DNA of 64,000 bases from Lachnospiraceae bacterium (lineage in GTDB: Bacteria > Bacillota > Clostridia > Lachnospirales > Lachnospiraceae): contig JAEERY010000075.1 of assembly GCA_016286035.1 (NCBI GenBank), positions 103,330 through 167,329 on the forward strand, in the 5' to 3' direction. The notes below the pieces were generated by a model that worked only from the letters and a program-made list of their open reading frames with translations, did no database searches and had not been told where the DNA came from. This document shows positions 9,652 through 17,396 of the stretch, in pieces (the stretch's first letter is position 1; every line of letters starts with the position of its first letter). The translations under genes and the position numbers were made by a program.

Positions 9652-9724
9652 CCCCCGAGACCACTGATGAGTCCATGAATGAGACTGTTCGTGGCATCAG
9701 CAGTAGTTTCGGTGTCTTCTACCT
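9638..9724 (+). ncRNA. Structured RNA leader of pnp (nested helices)
   Basis: The pnp leader can fold into four nested helices: AGGTAGAAGA (9638-9647) with TCTTCTACCT (9715-9724), 10 perfect pairs; CCGAGAC (9655-9661) with GTTTCGG (9706-9712); CTGATG (9664-9669) with CATCAG (9695-9700); and AGTC (9670-9673) with GACT (9683-9686). In other bacteria, pnp leaders fold into long hairpins cut by RNase III and then by PNPase, giving autoregulation. That role here is inference; the pairing is seen directly. It was not recognised as a known riboswitch class. Confidence 0.6.
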
Positions 9725-9757
9725 ACTAAGCCCAAAAAGGCAGAAAAGGAGAAGAAT

Positions 9758-11848
9758 ATGTATAAGACATTCACTATGGAACTTGCAGGTCGTACACTCA
9801 GCGTTGACATAGGCAGAGTCGGTGCACAGGCTAACGGTTGTGCATTCATGCACTATGGCGATACAACTGTTCTTTCGACCGCAACAGCCAGTGAGAAGCC
9901 CAGAGACGGTATCGATTTCTTCCCTCTCTCAGTAGAGTACGAAGAGAAGATGTATGCTGTGGGAAAGATCCCTGGAGGCTTCAACAAGCGAGAAGGTAAG
10001 GCAAGCGAGAATGCTATCCTTACAAGCCGTGTTATCGATCGTCCCATGAGACCTTTGTTCCCTAAGGATTATCGTAACGATGTAACACTAAACAACATGG
10101 TAATGAGTGTGGATCCCGAGTGCAGACCCGAGCTTGTAGCAATGCTCGGTGCAGCTATCGCAACATCAATCTCGGATATACCTTTTGACGGTCCTTGCGC
10201 AACAACACAGGTTGGCATGGTTGACGGTGAGTTCATAATCAACCCCAATCAGGAGCAGTGGAAGAGCGGAGATCTTAATCTTACAGTTGCTTCAACAAGC
10301 GAGAAGGTTATCATGATCGAGGCAGGTGCAAATGAGATACCAGAAGCAAAGATGATCGAGGCTATCTACATGGCACATGCTGTAAACCAGGAGATCATCG
10401 CATTCATCAACAAGATGGTTGAGGAAGTAGGTAAGACAAAGCACGAGTACACAAGCTGTGCAATACCTGAAGAACTTTTTGCAGCTATGAAGGAGATCGT
10501 TACTCCCGAGCAGATGGAAGAGGCAGTATTCACAGATGTTAAGCAGGTAAGAGAAGAGAATATCCGCCAGATCAAGGAAAAGCTCACAGAGGCATTTGCC
10601 GAGAACGAAGAGTGGCTTGCCCTCCTTGATGAGGCTGTATATCAGTACCAGAAGAAGACTGTAAGAAAGATGATCTTAAAGGATCACAAGCGTCCCGACG
10701 GTCGTGAGATCACACAGATCCGTCCTCTTGCAGCTGAGGTTGATCTTATTCCAAGAGTACACGGTTCTGCAATGTTCACTCGTGGACAGACACAGATCTG
10801 TAATGTTACGACGCTTGCTCCTCTTTCAGAGATGCAAAAGATCGACGGTCTTGATTCAAACGAGACCGCAAAGAGATATATGCACCAATACAACTTCCCT
10901 GCATATTCTGTAGGTGAGACAAAGGTAAGCCGTGGTCCCGGACGTCGTGAGATCGGTCACGGAGCATTGGCTGAGCGTGCACTTATCGCAGTACTTCCCA
11001 GCGAGGAAGAGTTCCCTTATGCTATAAGGACCGTATCTGAGACATTCGAGTCAAACGGTTCTACATCAATGGCTTCAACATGTGCATCATGCATGTCACT
11101 CATGGCTGCAGGTGTTCCGATAAAGAAGATGGTAGCAGGTATCAGTTGCGGTCTTGTAACAGGCGAGACAGATGACGATTTCGTACTTCTTACAGATATC
11201 CAGGGTCTTGAGGACTTCTTCGGAGACATGGACTTCAAGGTTACAGGTACAACAGAAGGTATCACAGCGATCCAGATGGATATCAAGATCCACGGTCTTA
11301 CAAGACCTATAGTTGAAGGCGCTATCGCAAGATGCCGTGAAGCAAGACTTTACATCATGGATAACTGCATGAAGCCTGCTATATCAGCTCCCAGACCGAC
11401 AGTTAACGAGTATGCTCCCAAGATCATATCTCTCCAGATCGATCCTGAGAAGATCGGTGAGGTCGTTGGACAGAGAGGTAAGACGATCAATGAGATCATC
11501 GCTCGTACAGATGTTAAGATCGATATCACAGATGACGGTAAGGTATCTGTATGCGGTACAGACAAGGCTATGATGGACAAGGCTGTTGACATGATCAAGA
11601 CTATCACAACAGACTTCGAAGCAGGTCAGGTATTCAAGGGTGTTGTAGTTAGCATAAAGGAGTTTGGCGCATTCGTTGAGTTTGCTCCCGGCAAGGAAGG
11701 TATGGTACACATCTCTAAGATATCTAAAGAGCGTATCAACCGCGTAGAAGATGTACTTACACTTGGCGACAAGGTTACAGTAGTATGCCTCGGCAAGGAC
11801 AAGATGGGAAGAATGAGCTTCTCAATGAAGGATGTCGCACAGGCATAA
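9758..11848 (+). CDS. pnp: Polyribonucleotide nucleotidyltransferase (PNPase)
   Basis: A 3'-5' phosphorolytic exoribonuclease of the mRNA decay machinery. The 696-aa product has two RNase PH-like cores (first core with the EKMYAVGKIPGGFNKREGK region; second core with RPDGREITQIRPL and FTRGQTQ), a KH domain (KIGEVVGQRGKTINEI, near 568-583) and a C-terminal S1 domain (VFKGVVVSIKEFGAFVEF). Length is typical. The ATG is preceded by AAAAGGAGAAGAAT. A terminator follows the stop. Confidence 0.98.
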   Translation: MYKTFTMELAGRTLSVDIGRVGAQANGCAFMHYGDTTVLSTATASEKPRDGIDFFPLSVEYEEKMYAVGKIPGGFNKREGKASENAILTSRVIDRPMRPLFPKDYRNDVTLNNMVMSVDPECRPELVAMLGAAIATSISDIPFDGPCATTQVGMVDGEFIINPNQEQWKSGDLNLTVASTSEKVIMIEAGANEIPEAKMIEAIYMAHAVNQEIIAFINKMVEEVGKTKHEYTSCAIPEELFAAMKEIVTPEQMEEAVFTDVKQVREENIRQIKEKLTEAFAENEEWLALLDEAVYQYQKKTVRKMILKDHKRPDGREITQIRPLAAEVDLIPRVHGSAMFTRGQTQICNVTTLAPLSEMQKIDGLDSNETAKRYMHQYNFPAYSVGETKVSRGPGRREIGHGALAERALIAVLPSEEEFPYAIRTVSETFESNGSTSMASTCASCMSLMAAGVPIKKMVAGISCGLVTGETDDDFVLLTDIQGLEDFFGDMDFKVTGTTEGITAIQMDIKIHGLTRPIVEGAIARCREARLYIMDNCMKPAISAPRPTVNEYAPKIISLQIDPEKIGEVVGQRGKTINEIIARTDVKIDITDDGKVSVCGTDKAMMDKAVDMIKTITTDFEAGQVFKGVVVSIKEFGAFVEFAPGKEGMVHISKISKERINRVEDVLTLGDKVTVVCLGKDKMGRMSFSMKDVAQA

Positions 11849-11871
11849 ATCAAATTACGATTTAAATTTAT

Positions 11872-11906
11872 ACAAGGTTGGGTCGCTTGACCTGACCTTG
11901 TTTTAT
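11872..11906 (+). terminator. Rho-independent terminator after pnp
   Basis: ACAAGGT (11872-11878) pairs with ACCTTGT (11895-11901). An inner GGTC/GACC helix extends the stem, and TTTTAT follows. Confidence 0.85.
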
Positions 11907-11960
11907 GTACGGAGTATAAAATATCATCCGTATATCTAAAGTATCACGAAAGGTTTATAT

Positions 11961-13553
11961 ATGAGCAATATTGCTGAAGAAATAAATAAAAGGCGTACTT
12001 TTGCCATTATATCGCATCCCGATGCTGGTAAGACCACTCTTACGGAGAAGTTTCTTCTTTACGGAGGAGCGATCAATCTTGCTGGTTCCGTAAAGGGAAA
12101 GGCTACTGCAAGACATGCCGTAAGTGACTGGATGGAGATCGAAAAAGAAAGAGGTATCTCGGTAACCAGTTCCGTACTGCAGTTTAATTACTGTGGTTAT
12201 TGTATCAATATCCTTGATACTCCCGGACACCAGGATTTTTCTGAGGATACATATCGTACGCTTATGGCAGCGGACAGTGCAGTCATGGTGATCGACGGTG
12301 CAAAGGGTGTTGAGCCCCAGACAAGAAAGCTTTTCAAAGTCTGTGGCATGAGAGGCATACCGATATTTACATTTATAAATAAGATGGACAGAGATGCCAA
12401 TGACACATTTGAGTTATTGGATGAGATAGAAAAAGAACTTGGAATAGCGACCTGCCCCGTAAACTGGCCTATAGGCTGCGGTAAATCCTTCAAGGGCGTT
12501 TATGACAGACATAAGCAGACGGTTGTTACTTATTCTGATACAGAAAAGGGTACAAAGGAAGGCGAGACAACGGTCATTCCGATAGACGATGAAGATGCGG
12601 TCACTCAGGCTGTGGGAGAAGAGAGAAAGCAGATACTCTTTGATGAGATCGAGCTGCTTGACGGGGCCAGTGCAGAATATGATCTTGATGCGATAAGAAG
12701 CGGAAAACTAACACCCGTTTTCTTTGGCTCCGCACTTACAAATTTCGGCGTGGAGATATTTTTACAGTATTTCCTCCAGATGACAACGACTCCTCTTGCC
12801 AGAATATCAAAGGGGGAATCTATAGATCCCGTGGCAAATGATTTTTCTGCATTTGTATTTAAGATACAGGCAAACATGAACAAGGCTCACCGTGACAGGA
12901 TCGCTTTTATGAGGATATGTTCGGGCAGATATGATGCCGATATGGATGTTAAGCATGTTCAGTCAGGAAAGGTAATGAGACTTTCGCGTCCCCAGCAGAT
13001 CATGGCTGATGAGAGGAAGATCCTTGATGAAGCTTACGGGGGGGATATAATCGGTGTCTTCGATCCTGGAATCTTTTCTATCGGAGATACTTTATGCATG
13101 CCCAAAGCTGACATCATGTATGAAGGCATACCTACTTTTGCTCCCGAGCATTTCGCAAGAGTAAGACAGATAGATACCATGAAGAGAAAGCAGTTTGTAA
13201 AGGGTATCACTCAGATAGCACAGGAAGGTGCCATCCAGATATTCCAGGAATACAACACCGGTATGGAAGAGATCATAGTCGGAGTTGTAGGTGTACTTCA
13301 GTTTGAAGTATTAAAGTACAGACTTGAGAATGAATATAATGTAGAGATAAAGCTTGAACCGCTTCCTTATGAGCATATCAGATGGATAGTTTCTGCTGAG
13401 ACTGATCTTGATAAGATAGTCGGAACGAGTGACATGAAAAAGATCAAGGATCTTAAGGACAGACCTTTGCTTCTGTTCATAAATGAATGGAGCGTGGGTA
13501 TGACTCTTGACAGAAACAAGGGACTTGAGCTTTCGGAGTTTGGTACGGCGTAA
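11961..13553 (+). CDS. prfC: Peptide chain release factor 3
   Basis: RF3 is a translational GTPase that removes RF1/RF2 from the ribosome after peptide release. The 530-aa product shows HPDAGKTTLTEK (G1), DTPGHQDF (G3), NKMDRD (G4), an EF-Tu-like domain II and the RF3-type C-terminal domain ending in an ELSEFG region. The length matches the family. A full-length bacterial RF3 rather than EF-G or TetM is indicated by the KARHAVSDWMEIEKERGISVTSSV segment. It is a single gene after the pnp terminator, with AAAGG before the ATG. Confidence 0.96.
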   Translation: MSNIAEEINKRRTFAIISHPDAGKTTLTEKFLLYGGAINLAGSVKGKATARHAVSDWMEIEKERGISVTSSVLQFNYCGYCINILDTPGHQDFSEDTYRTLMAADSAVMVIDGAKGVEPQTRKLFKVCGMRGIPIFTFINKMDRDANDTFELLDEIEKELGIATCPVNWPIGCGKSFKGVYDRHKQTVVTYSDTEKGTKEGETTVIPIDDEDAVTQAVGEERKQILFDEIELLDGASAEYDLDAIRSGKLTPVFFGSALTNFGVEIFLQYFLQMTTTPLARISKGESIDPVANDFSAFVFKIQANMNKAHRDRIAFMRICSGRYDADMDVKHVQSGKVMRLSRPQQIMADERKILDEAYGGDIIGVFDPGIFSIGDTLCMPKADIMYEGIPTFAPEHFARVRQIDTMKRKQFVKGITQIAQEGAIQIFQEYNTGMEEIIVGVVGVLQFEVLKYRLENEYNVEIKLEPLPYEHIRWIVSAETDLDKIVGTSDMKKIKDLKDRPLLLFINEWSVGMTLDRNKGLELSEFGTA

Positions 13554-13584
13554 ACCGTAAAAGAAGGTATATGAAGGAGTAATC

Positions 13585-14898
13585 GTGAAAAAAGCACTGA
13601 TCTTTCTTGCATTTTCAATATTGGTGTTCGGTCTTGTGATATCCTATGATATCACTCAGTGTGACGGTCAGGTCATAGTCAAGCACTTTATACATTCTGA
13701 CTATGAGCCGCTTCTTGAGGGAGGCTATGAGTATGTTGCTCCTACTCTGGAGACAAAAAAGACCGATGATTCTTCGGATTTCTTCGGAGACAGCACGATC
13801 CATATGAATGAGACCGAGATAAGTGCCGATCAACTTACAGATGATGGGTATGAGAAAGAGGCAGCTGTGGTGGATCACACCGCTGAGGATGCCTCACGCG
13901 GTTACGAGTTTTATTTTGCCATGCTTCCCGATAAGGATAAGGAAGTCTACAGGGCTATGTATAATGCGCTTTCCCAGATAGAGAGCGGAAATGCCATCCC
14001 GACAGTAGATGAGGATACGATGAACAGGGTGGCAAATTATATAAGGCTTGATCATCCTGAGTTCTTTTATGCTTCAGATCTGGGATATACTCACTATACT
14101 ATGGGAGGACAGGTCGTTAAGACAGTCCTTGCGGTTAAATACAACGATTCAAAGGCCAGCATCCGCCATGACCTTGATTATATTGAAATGATCGCAGATC
14201 AGATACTGGCTTCGATCCCCGCAGGTGCCGATGATTACACTAAAGCAAAGATGATCTACGAGTGGATCATATTGAATACGGATTACAGAACAGAAGCGGC
14301 TGACAATCAGAACATGAACTCAGTCTTTTTTGCTCATGAATCTGTCTGTGCCGGATATTCAAGGGCTTTTCAGTACCTGATGAACAGAGCCGGTATCGAC
14401 ACCACAATGGTAGAGGGTAATTCGCTTATAACAGGCGAGAGTCATGCATGGAACTTATGTAAACTAAATGACGGTTATTACTATGTGGACTGCACATGGG
14501 GTGACGCTTCATATATGAAGAACGGTTTCAGCGGAGAGAGAGTAGCAAGTCTTAATTACGATTATCTGCTGGTGACTACCGATGAGATAAAGAGAACTCA
14601 TAAGATATCTCTTGAGGATAAGCTTCCGGCCTGCAACAGCACCGATAACAATTACTATGTCCGTGAAGGATTGTATTTCATGTCGTATGATCCTGCAAGG
14701 ATAAAGGAGATGTTTGATGCTGCATATGCAGAAGGCAGGGATACCGTTTCCTTTAAGTGTGCAAATCTTGAAGTATATGATTCGATAAGACATGAACTTA
14801 TAACAAAAAACGGTATATTTGATCTGCTCGGATCCGATGCCGCATCTATTTCTTATGTCGAAGACGAGGAGCAGAGAACACTCTGTTTCTGGCTTTGA
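13585..14898 (+). CDS. Membrane-anchored or secreted transglutaminase-like protein
   Basis: A 437-aa protein of unknown precise role with an N-terminal hydrophobic segment (residues 3-22, signal peptide or anchor) and a transglutaminase-core domain. The likely papain-like triad is C255 (SVCAGYS), H287 (ESHAWNL) and D302 (YVDCTWGD). Such proteins in Gram-positive bacteria are usually envelope proteases or cross-linkers. The start is a GTG with GAAGGAG eight bases upstream. It sits 31 bp after prfC and may be read with it. The substrate is unknown. Confidence 0.87.
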   Translation: MKKALIFLAFSILVFGLVISYDITQCDGQVIVKHFIHSDYEPLLEGGYEYVAPTLETKKTDDSSDFFGDSTIHMNETEISADQLTDDGYEKEAAVVDHTAEDASRGYEFYFAMLPDKDKEVYRAMYNALSQIESGNAIPTVDEDTMNRVANYIRLDHPEFFYASDLGYTHYTMGGQVVKTVLAVKYNDSKASIRHDLDYIEMIADQILASIPAGADDYTKAKMIYEWIILNTDYRTEAADNQNMNSVFFAHESVCAGYSRAFQYLMNRAGIDTTMVEGNSLITGESHAWNLCKLNDGYYYVDCTWGDASYMKNGFSGERVASLNYDYLLVTTDEIKRTHKISLEDKLPACNSTDNNYYVREGLYFMSYDPARIKEMFDAAYAEGRDTVSFKCANLEVYDSIRHELITKNGIFDLLGSDAASISYVEDEEQRTLCFWL

Positions 14899-14934
14899 TC
14901 ACACAATGAATCCCCTTTATAAATAGGAAGAAAC
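14895..14934 (+). promoter_or_regulatory. Upstream promoter candidate carrying the AGGAAGAAAC motif
   Basis: TTGATC (14895-14900) and TATAAA (14918-14923) lie 17 bp apart, followed by AGGAAGAAAC (14925-14934). It overlaps the end of the transglutaminase gene and reads toward the peroxidase gene. Confidence 0.4.
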
Positions 14935-14958
14935 TTATTTGACCGAAGAATGATAAAA

Positions 14959-14993
14959 ATATTGTTGACAAAATATATTTGATACAATATAAT
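14959..14993 (+). promoter_or_regulatory. Consensus promoter with overlapping palindrome (candidate OhrR operator) for gpx-ohrR
   Basis: TTGACA (14965-14970), 17 bp, TATAAT (14988-14993): a perfect sigma-A promoter. An inverted repeat, ATATTGT (14959-14965) and ACAATAT (14984-14990), brackets a nearly symmetrical AT-rich centre and covers both promoter boxes. OhrR of Bacillus subtilis binds AT-rich inverted repeats with TACAAT/ATTGTA cores, so this is a good candidate autoregulatory site. Confidence 0.75.
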
Positions 14994-15026
14994 GGGATAA
15001 AAGATAAAACATAAGGAGGTAACGAT

Positions 15027-15572
15027 ATGAGCAACTTTTATGATCAGAGTGTAACAGCAGTTAACGGAGATGTGATCTCCATGAGGGATTACGAAGGAAA
15101 GGTCGTGCTTGTTGTCAATACGGCAACGGGATGCGGATTTACACCTCATTATAAAGATATAGAAGATATGTATGAGAAGTTTCATGAGAAAGGATTTGAG
15201 GTTGTGGATGTTCCCTGTAATCAGTTCGCAGGCCAGACCCCGGGAACCGATGATGAGATCCATGAGTTTTGTACTCTCAAATACAACACTCAGTTTCCTC
15301 AGATGAAGAAATCTGATGTAAACGGCGAGAATGCATTACCGCTCTTTAAGTATCTTAAAGAGCAAAAAGGCTTTGAAGGATTCGGAAAAGGTCCCAAGGC
15401 TCTTGCGATGAGTGCGCTGCTTTCGAAAGTGGATAAGGATTACAAGAACAATCCGGATATTAAATGGAACTTCACAAAGTTTGTGATCGACAGAAAAGGA
15501 AATGTGGTTGCAAGATTTGAGCCGACTGCTAAAATGGAAGAAGTGGCAGAGTGTGTAGAAACTCTTTTGTAG
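15027..15572 (+). CDS. Glutathione peroxidase-family thiol peroxidase
   Basis: A cytoplasmic peroxidase that reduces organic hydroperoxides; Cys-type bacterial members usually use thioredoxin rather than glutathione. The 181-aa product has NTATGCGFTPHY with peroxidatic C36, the VPCNQFAGQTPG block (resolving-type C64 and catalytic Q70) and the C-terminal KWNFTKFVIDRKGNVVARFEPT motif with the active-site Trp/Asn. AAGGAGG lies seven bases before the ATG. An OhrR-like repressor follows after 9 bp, pointing to peroxide-induced expression. Confidence 0.95.
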   Translation: MSNFYDQSVTAVNGDVISMRDYEGKVVLVVNTATGCGFTPHYKDIEDMYEKFHEKGFEVVDVPCNQFAGQTPGTDDEIHEFCTLKYNTQFPQMKKSDVNGENALPLFKYLKEQKGFEGFGKGPKALAMSALLSKVDKDYKNNPDIKWNFTKFVIDRKGNVVARFEPTAKMEEVAECVETLL

Positions 15573-15581
15573 GGAGAAGAT

Positions 15582-16025
15582 ATGGCTCAAAGTTATGATC
15601 AGCTTAAGTTAAAGAATCAGATGTGTTTTCCGCTGTATGCATGTGCGCGCAAGATCGTCAATGCGTACACACCTTTTTTAAAGCCGATAGGTATTACATA
15701 CACCCAGTATATTGTATTTATGGTGCTGTGGGAAAAAGAAGAAGTGACTGTCGGCGAACTCGGAGCGGCCCTGCATCTGGATGCGGGAACTCTTACTCCG
15801 CTTTTAAAAAAGCTGGAGAAAGAAGATTACATCACAAGGAATCGTTCAAAAGAAGACGAGCGTATCACATGCATACATCTGACTGATAAAGGCGATAAGC
15901 TTAAGGAAAAATGTGCACAGATACCGTTTAAGGTTGCATCAACACTTGGTGTGCTTGATGAGAAGGATCTTAAGGAACTGTATCGTCTGCTTTATCTGAT
16001 ACTTGATGCGGGTGAGAGTGTCTGA
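15582..16025 (+). CDS. ohrR: MarR-family organic peroxide sensor (OhrR-like repressor)
   Basis: A winged-helix repressor of 147 aa. Its N-terminus (KLKNQMCFPLYACARKIVNAY) matches the OhrR subgroup, with C15 in the position of the peroxide-sensing cysteine of Bacillus OhrR. The DNA-binding region LGAALHLDAGTLTPLLKKLEKEDYITRNRSKEDER is typical of MarR/OhrR. It sits 9 bp after the peroxidase gene and probably represses that operon from the palindrome at 14959-14990. Oxidation of C15 would release DNA; this is known for the family and inferred here. Confidence 0.88.
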   Translation: MAQSYDQLKLKNQMCFPLYACARKIVNAYTPFLKPIGITYTQYIVFMVLWEKEEVTVGELGAALHLDAGTLTPLLKKLEKEDYITRNRSKEDERITCIHLTDKGDKLKEKCAQIPFKVASTLGVLDEKDLKELYRLLYLILDAGESV

Positions 16026-16031
16026 CTTTCG

Positions 16032-16060
16032 TTGAAAAGGGATATCGACTGTGATATCAT
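16032..16060 (+). promoter_or_regulatory. Promoter with GATATC-N6-GATATC repeat before the DtxR-like gene
   Basis: TTGAAA (16032-16037), 17 bp, TATCAT (16055-16060). GATATC occurs at 16041-16046 and 16053-16058 within this promoter, giving a symmetrical GATATC-N6-GATATC site. It could be an operator for the regulator just downstream; that is inference. Confidence 0.55.
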
Positions 16061-16101
16061 AGAATCTGAAGTTGAAATGATCAATATCAGGGAGGGATCA
16101 G

Positions 16102-16470
16102 ATGGGAGATATACAGGAATCTGGCGAGATGTATCTTGAGACCATACTTGTTTTATCGATGGAAAAACCGTTGGTCAGATCGATAGATGTGGCGGAATAC
16201 ATGGGATTCAGCAAACCCAGTGTGAGCAGAGCGGTAGGTATTCTTAAGGCGCATGATTATATAACCGTTGAGGATACGGGAAATCTCAAGCTCACCAAGA
16301 CAGGTAAGGATATAGCAAAGAAGATATACGAAAGACATACGGTACTGACTGAACTGCTCGTAAAGCTCGGTGTGGATGAAAAAACCGCTTCCGAGGATGC
16401 CTGCCGTATAGAGCATGTTATAAGCAATAAGAGTTTTAAAGCCGTAAAGAAGCATACGGCAACATTATAA
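16102..16470 (+). CDS. DtxR/MntR-family metal-dependent transcriptional regulator
   Basis: A 122-aa iron- or manganese-responsive repressor. An N-terminal winged helix (VAEYMGFSKPSVSRAVGILKAHDYITV) is followed by the metal-binding and dimerisation domain (ERHTVLTELLVKLGVDEKTASEDACRIEHVIS), where E, C and H residues in DACRIEHV match known metal ligands. It lacks the SH3-like third domain, as MntR does. No metal transporter lies next to it, so targets are elsewhere. GGGAGGG precedes the ATG, and the gene is closed by a terminator, making it a single-gene unit. Confidence 0.88.
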   Translation: MGDIQESGEMYLETILVLSMEKPLVRSIDVAEYMGFSKPSVSRAVGILKAHDYITVEDTGNLKLTKTGKDIAKKIYERHTVLTELLVKLGVDEKTASEDACRIEHVISNKSFKAVKKHTATL

Positions 16471-16478
16471 GATTACAT

Positions 16479-16512
16479 ACGGGTCTGACACAAAAGTGTT
16501 GGACCCGTTTTT
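16479..16512 (+). terminator. Rho-independent terminator after the DtxR-like gene
   Basis: ACGGGTC-TGACAC (16479-16491) pairs with GTGTTG-GACCCGT (16496-16508) across an AAAA loop, with two G-U pairs, and runs into TTTTT. Confidence 0.9.
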
Positions 16513-16544
16513 ACTTAAATGTTTTGCTTTGACCCAAAATATGA

Positions 16545-16550
16545 TATAAT
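16545..16550 (+). promoter_or_regulatory. -10 element for the asp23-nusB-...-recN operon
   Basis: A perfect TATAAT lies 31 bp before the asp23 ATG and just after the previous terminator. The best -35 is weak (TTTTGC, 16522-16527, 17-bp spacing). It is the only plausible start site seen for the long operon downstream. Confidence 0.45.
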
Positions 16551-16575
16551 ATCACCCGAAGAGAGGACTTTTATC

Positions 16576-16956
16576 ATGGATAAAGAAAGTAAGAAAAATT
16601 ATGGAGTTACTCAGCAGCAGGGCATAGGTACGGTACAGATAGCCGACGATGTTATAGCAGTTATCGTAGGCATAGCAGCTACCGAAGTTGAAGGCATCGC
16701 TGCTTTAGGTGACAATATCACAAACGAACTGATGAGCAAGGTTGGAATAAAGAATATCAACAAGGGCGTCAAGGTAGCGATCAATGACAGTCACGTTGAT
16801 GTTGAAGTCAGCCTTACCGTAGGTTACGGATACAATATTCCCGCAACCTGTGCCAAGGTGCAGGAAAAGATAAAGAACACCGTTGAGAACATGACCGGTC
16901 TTAAGGTCAAAGGTGTAAATGTTCGTATAACCGGTGTGGATATGCAGAAGGATTGA
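16576..16956 (+). CDS. Asp23/Gls24-family envelope stress response protein
   Basis: A 126-aa Asp23-family protein, cytoplasmic and often membrane-associated in Firmicutes, related to envelope or alkaline stress. The domain is complete: GTVQIADDVIAVIVGIAATEVEGIAAL, then KGVKVAINDSHVDVEVSLTVGYGYNIPATCAKVQEKIKNTVENMTGLKVKGVNVRITGV. An in-frame ATG 57 bases upstream precedes the promoter -10, so the ATG with GAGAGG nine bases before it was chosen. It heads the operon with nusB, as is common in Clostridia. Confidence 0.92.
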   Translation: MDKESKKNYGVTQQQGIGTVQIADDVIAVIVGIAATEVEGIAALGDNITNELMSKVGIKNINKGVKVAINDSHVDVEVSLTVGYGYNIPATCAKVQEKIKNTVENMTGLKVKGVNVRITGVDMQKD

Positions 16957-16965
16957 CCGGTATCA

Positions 16966-17370
16966 ATGAGCAGAAGAGAACTAAGAGAACAGATATTTAA
17001 GTTATTGTTTCGTATTGAATTCAACTCCGAGGAGGAGATGAAGACACAGTGTGAGCTGTTCTTCGATGATCCGGAACGTGAATTTAATGAAGAAGATACG
17101 AAGTATATACAGGAAAAGTACGACAGCATATATTCGAAGCTTAATGAGATAGACGGTCTTATAGATTCGAAAGCAAAGGGCTGGAGTTCTGACAGGATGG
17201 GTAAGGTTGAACTTACGATCATTCGACTGGCGGTTTACGAGATCATGTTTGATGATGATGTGCCGTCAAAGGTTGCTATCAATGAGGCAGTCGAGCTGGC
17301 CAAAAAGTTCGGACAGGACAAGTCTTCGGGATTCATAAATGCCGTGCTTGCTAAATTTGTGGAAGAATAA
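16966..17370 (+). CDS. nusB: Transcription antitermination factor NusB
   Basis: NusB with NusE (S10) binds boxA RNA and supports antitermination on rRNA operons. The 134-aa product starts MSRRELREQIFKLLFRIEFN and ends with the family block VAINEAVELAKKFGQDKSSGFINAVLAKF. The middle is helical and acidic, as in other clostridial NusB. It lies 9 bp after asp23 and 26 bp before the xseA start. Confidence 0.96.
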   Translation: MSRRELREQIFKLLFRIEFNSEEEMKTQCELFFDDPEREFNEEDTKYIQEKYDSIYSKLNEIDGLIDSKAKGWSSDRMGKVELTIIRLAVYEIMFDDDVPSKVAINEAVELAKKFGQDKSSGFINAVLAKFVEE

Positions 17371-17396
17371 CCGATAAGTACAGACAGGTGATCACC

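Noticed and set aside
9664..9700. CTGATGA in the pnp leader suggested a hammerhead ribozyme core.
   Set aside because: The required GAAA box after stem II is missing (GTTC is found), and there is no plausible cleavage site, so only a structured leader is claimed.
16529..16550. TTGACC with TATAAT before asp23 as a full promoter.
   Set aside because: The spacing is only 10 bp, far from the 16-18 bp needed; only the -10 is kept.
16519..16575. N-terminal extension of the Asp23 protein from an upstream ATG.
   Set aside because: The extension starts before the TATAAT box and does not resemble the family.
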